Assembly: GCF_008831285.2 (NCBI RefSeq)
Contig: NC_045148.1
Location: 8,003,001 to 8,067,000 of the forward strand
DNA length: 64,000 nt
Source: Nymphaea colorata
Taxonomy: Eukaryota; Streptophyta; Magnoliopsida; Nymphaeales; Nymphaeaceae
Direction of reading: 5' to 3'
Shown: positions 61,701 through 64,000 of the stretch, one piece after another
Numbering within the stretch: the stretch's first letter is position 1
Layout of the letters: each line of letters starts with the position of its first letter
Notes under the pieces: model-generated
What the model was told of the DNA's origin: nothing
What the model saw: only the letters and a program-made list of their open reading frames with translations
Database searches by the model: none
Position numbers and translations under genes: made by a program

Positions 61701-63883
61701 TATACACATGTCCGGACATTCTACTCTTAAATTACGCTTGTGATATGTCTATATCGTTCATTTGCAACCCCAAGCAAGAACAACAGAACAATCCATCAAA
61801 AAGATGATTGATGAAACGCCTTTTGCAGCGGCTTCCAACTCATGGTAAAAGACAAACAATACATTTAATATTTAGGCATCTTTCTCCTTGAACGACCACG
61901 GTATCCTTGTCAACTCATTTATGTCAAGTTAGTTGTCATTTTCTGAAACCGAGAGTCCGTTGCGCATATTCCACTCTCTTTTCTATTACTTGCCCGCAGA
62001 GTTAAAAACTTGCCGCCATCTACCTTGGCCTTCTGAGCCTGAAACTTAACTATTCTTCTTTTCAATGTCATGAATACCAAATGTTTCCCGTTAGAATAAT
62101 TGGTTCATTGAATTAGGAAATACGATGAACATTGTTCATAAATGCTTAAAATTATATTTCAAATTGCGGATCGATTTTTCACCTTATGCATCCCTGATTC
62201 ATCACCGCAGAATCTTTTCTGGAAACCCGCCTTACTATCTAGTGCTTATGAGACTGACAGTGGTTTAATCGTACAATTTGCAGTCTGTACCAGTCTATCT
62301 TTCTGAAATGGCACCGGCGAATCTGAGGGGAGCCCTCAACATTGGCTTCCAACTGTTCATCACGATAGGCATCCTGGCCGCTAACCTCGTCAACTACGGC
62401 ACCAATAAGATCAAGGGCGGATGGGGCTGGCGCGTGAGTCTGGCCCTGGCCGCCGTGCCTGCCGTGATCATGACCGTCGGGGCGCTCTTCCTCCCCGACA
62501 CCCCCAACTCACTGATCGAGCGTGGCCACCAAGAGCGGGCCAAGCAGATGCTCCAGCGCATCCGCGGAACCACCGAGGTGGACGAGGAGTTCCAGGATCT
62601 CATCGAGGCCAGCGAGTCGTCCAAGCAGGTGAAGCACCCGTGGGCCAACATCGTGTCACGCAAGTACCGGCCTCAATTTGTCATGGCCCTCGTCATCCCC
62701 TTCTTCCAGCAGCTCACCGGCATCAACGTCATCATGTTCTACGCTCCCGTCCTCTTCAAGACCATCGGCTTCGGCAACAACGCCTCCCTTATGTCCGCCG
62801 TCATCACAGGGGTGGTGAATGTCGTGGCCACGCTCGTCTCCGTTTACTGCGTGGACAAGTATGGGCGTCGGTTCCTTTTCCTCGAAGGGGGGATCCAGAT
62901 GTTCTTGTGCCAGGTACACCTTTCTCATCCTCTAATAAAAAGCTACAATTTTGTGTGGTATGGATAATAATGTGGTCGACGGATTTTCTGTTATTTGCTT
63001 CTCTGATGATGTCAGTAAGTGCATATGGTCATATTCTTGCTTTTCATTTATGAGGTCATCTAAAGCTTCAATGTTCTAGACTTATACTCTGCATTAGTAC
63101 ATGGTTCTGGGCTATCCATCATTCACCAACTTGAATGTCTGCTTTACTGCCATCTAGATTGCTAATCAACTTAGGTATGTGTGTGTGTGGGAGAGAGGGG
63201 ACAGAGAGAAAGAGAAGAAGAAGAGAGAAACAGAGGACCTGCTAAGATTATAAAAACCCATCTCAACCAATCTACCTTGTCACTAACGCTGGTAGGATAG
63301 ATATTAATTTAATCACATACTGGTAGTGGACTGTTGATTCAGTTGGACGAATGGACAGTATACTTAATCCTCAATTAGGCTAATGACGGCCCTCTGTTCT
63401 TGTCCCCCTCTGTGTTTCATGCAGGTGGTGATTGGAATCATCCTTGGGCAGAAGTTCGGACTCTCCGGCACAGGCAGTCTGACCAAGAGCGAGGCCAACC
63501 TGGTGGTCTTCTTCATCTGCGCCTACGTTTCCGCCTTCGCCTGGTCCTGGGGTCCCCTCGGATGGCTGGTGCCCAGCGAAATCTTCCCCCTGGAGATCCG
63601 TTCGGCTGGTCAGAGCATCAACGTCTCCACGAACCTGCTCTTCACCTTCGCCATTGCCCAGGCCTTCTTGGCCATGCTCTGCCACTTCAAGTTCGGCCTC
63701 TTCTTCTTCTTCGCCGGGTGGGTCCTCATCATGACGACGTTCATCTACTTCTTCCTCCCCGAGACCAAGAACGTCCCTATCGAAGAGATGATCCTTGTTT
63801 GGAGGAAGCACTGGTTCTGGGGCAAGGTCCTGCCGGCCGACGACGAGATGGTCGAGATGCAGAAGCCGAAGACCTCAGCGTAG
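58781..63883 (+). CDS. STP: Sugar/H+ symporter, STP (monosaccharide transporter) family (4 exons)
   Basis: A plasma-membrane hexose/proton symporter of the major facilitator superfamily that imports monosaccharides from the apoplast. Exons are 58781-58913, 59497-59819, 62284-62913 and 63425-63883; all joins keep frame and give 514 aa, normal for STPs (about 500-525). Signatures are [15 protein letters not shown] (37-51), RMFGRKP (105-111), [14 protein letters not shown] (139-152), [50 protein letters not shown] (408-426) and [11 protein letters not shown]. Asp40 and Arg140 correspond to the proton-site pair of Arabidopsis STP10 (Asp42, Arg142). Cys75 and Cys448 correspond to the cysteines of its extracellular lid (Cys77, Cys449). 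Twelve membrane spans are expected. The ATG is the first in frame before the conserved [13 protein letters not shown] segment. Exons 3 and 4 are GC-rich against AT-rich introns. It reads as a general hexose STP, but the isoform and sugar preference cannot be fixed. Confidence 0.95.
58914..59496 (+). other. Intron 1 of the STP gene
   Basis: A 583-bp T-rich intron that splits a glycine codon of the SGGVTSM signature. Nothing else was recognised. Confidence 0.85.
59820..62283 (+). other. Intron 2 of the STP gene
   Basis: A 2.46-kb intron between the codons for FANQ and SVPVYLSEM. No element with clear ends and no coding signal was recognised; frames at 59924-60118 and 61346-61614 are chance. 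Confidence 0.8.
62914..63424 (+). other. Intron 3 of the STP gene
   Basis: A 511-bp intron with a short GT run and an AG-rich stretch at 63180-63236. Confidence 0.85.
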
Positions 63884-64000
63884 ATGGCCACGATTTTAAT
63901 GATAAATGATGCATAATACACGTTGTCAATGAACATTTCAAATCCCATCCTCCTCAGTTCTTTATTATTCAATGTTTTCGGGAGCATGTCCCATAGTAAT

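Noticed and set aside
62421-63053. 210-codon frame over STP exon 3
   Set aside because: Out of frame with the conserved transporter sequence and of biased composition; a shadow frame.
63380-63811. Minus-strand acidic frame over STP exon 4
   Set aside because: Glu/Asp-rich antisense translation of GC-rich exon DNA; no family resemblance.

Overview
The window is nuclear DNA from a flowering plant. Its genes have GT..AG introns and plant-specific products. The spacers are AT-rich and full of microsatellites, small inverted-repeat elements and tandem duplications. No bacterial, viral or organellar gene was seen. The auxin-receptor gene most resembles a TIR1/AFB subgroup (AFB6) that I recall as absent from Arabidopsis and grasses, which argues weakly against both lineages. 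The species cannot be named.

Five protein-coding genes can be assembled, all on the + strand. (1) 1004-12113: a ten-exon gene for an external, calcium-binding type II NAD(P)H dehydrogenase of mitochondria (NDB1-like, 582 aa). (2) 23048-27160: a three-exon F-box/LRR auxin co-receptor of the TIR1/AFB family (582 aa). (3, 4) 37274-39070 and 43481-45265: a tandem pair of intronless armadillo-repeat proteins of the At5g50900 type. (5) 58781-63883: a four-exon sugar/proton symporter of the STP family (514 aa). Every exon join keeps the reading frame, and the joined lengths equal normal family sizes.

The spacers at 12.1-22.4, 27.2-37.2, 39.1-43.4 and 45.3-58.6 kb contain no gene I can support. They hold MITE-like elements embedded in (TA)n tracts (13.5, 16.1-16.5 and 42.2 kb), hAT-like short elements beginning CAGGGGC/TGGAGCCAG (31.8, 41.0-41.5, 52.8, 53.9 and 54.9 kb), four patches of a GAGCTCGA-rich repeat, a truncated Copia-type LTR with primer-binding site (53.07-53.36 kb), and two large foldbacks. 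The more striking foldback, 47.83-49.59 kb, is an almost loop-free inverted repeat with arms of about 880 bp.

The five genes do not form a functional cluster: respiration, auxin perception, an uncharacterised ARM family and sugar uptake simply sit side by side. The points most worth a second look are the ~1.77-kb foldback and its smaller neighbour, the TA-microsatellite MITEs, the auxin receptor's arginine at the TIR1 His78 position together with its eroded miR393 site, the overlapping upstream ATGs in the ARM pair, and the NADPH-type residue in the dehydrogenase. I found no clearly new biological system.
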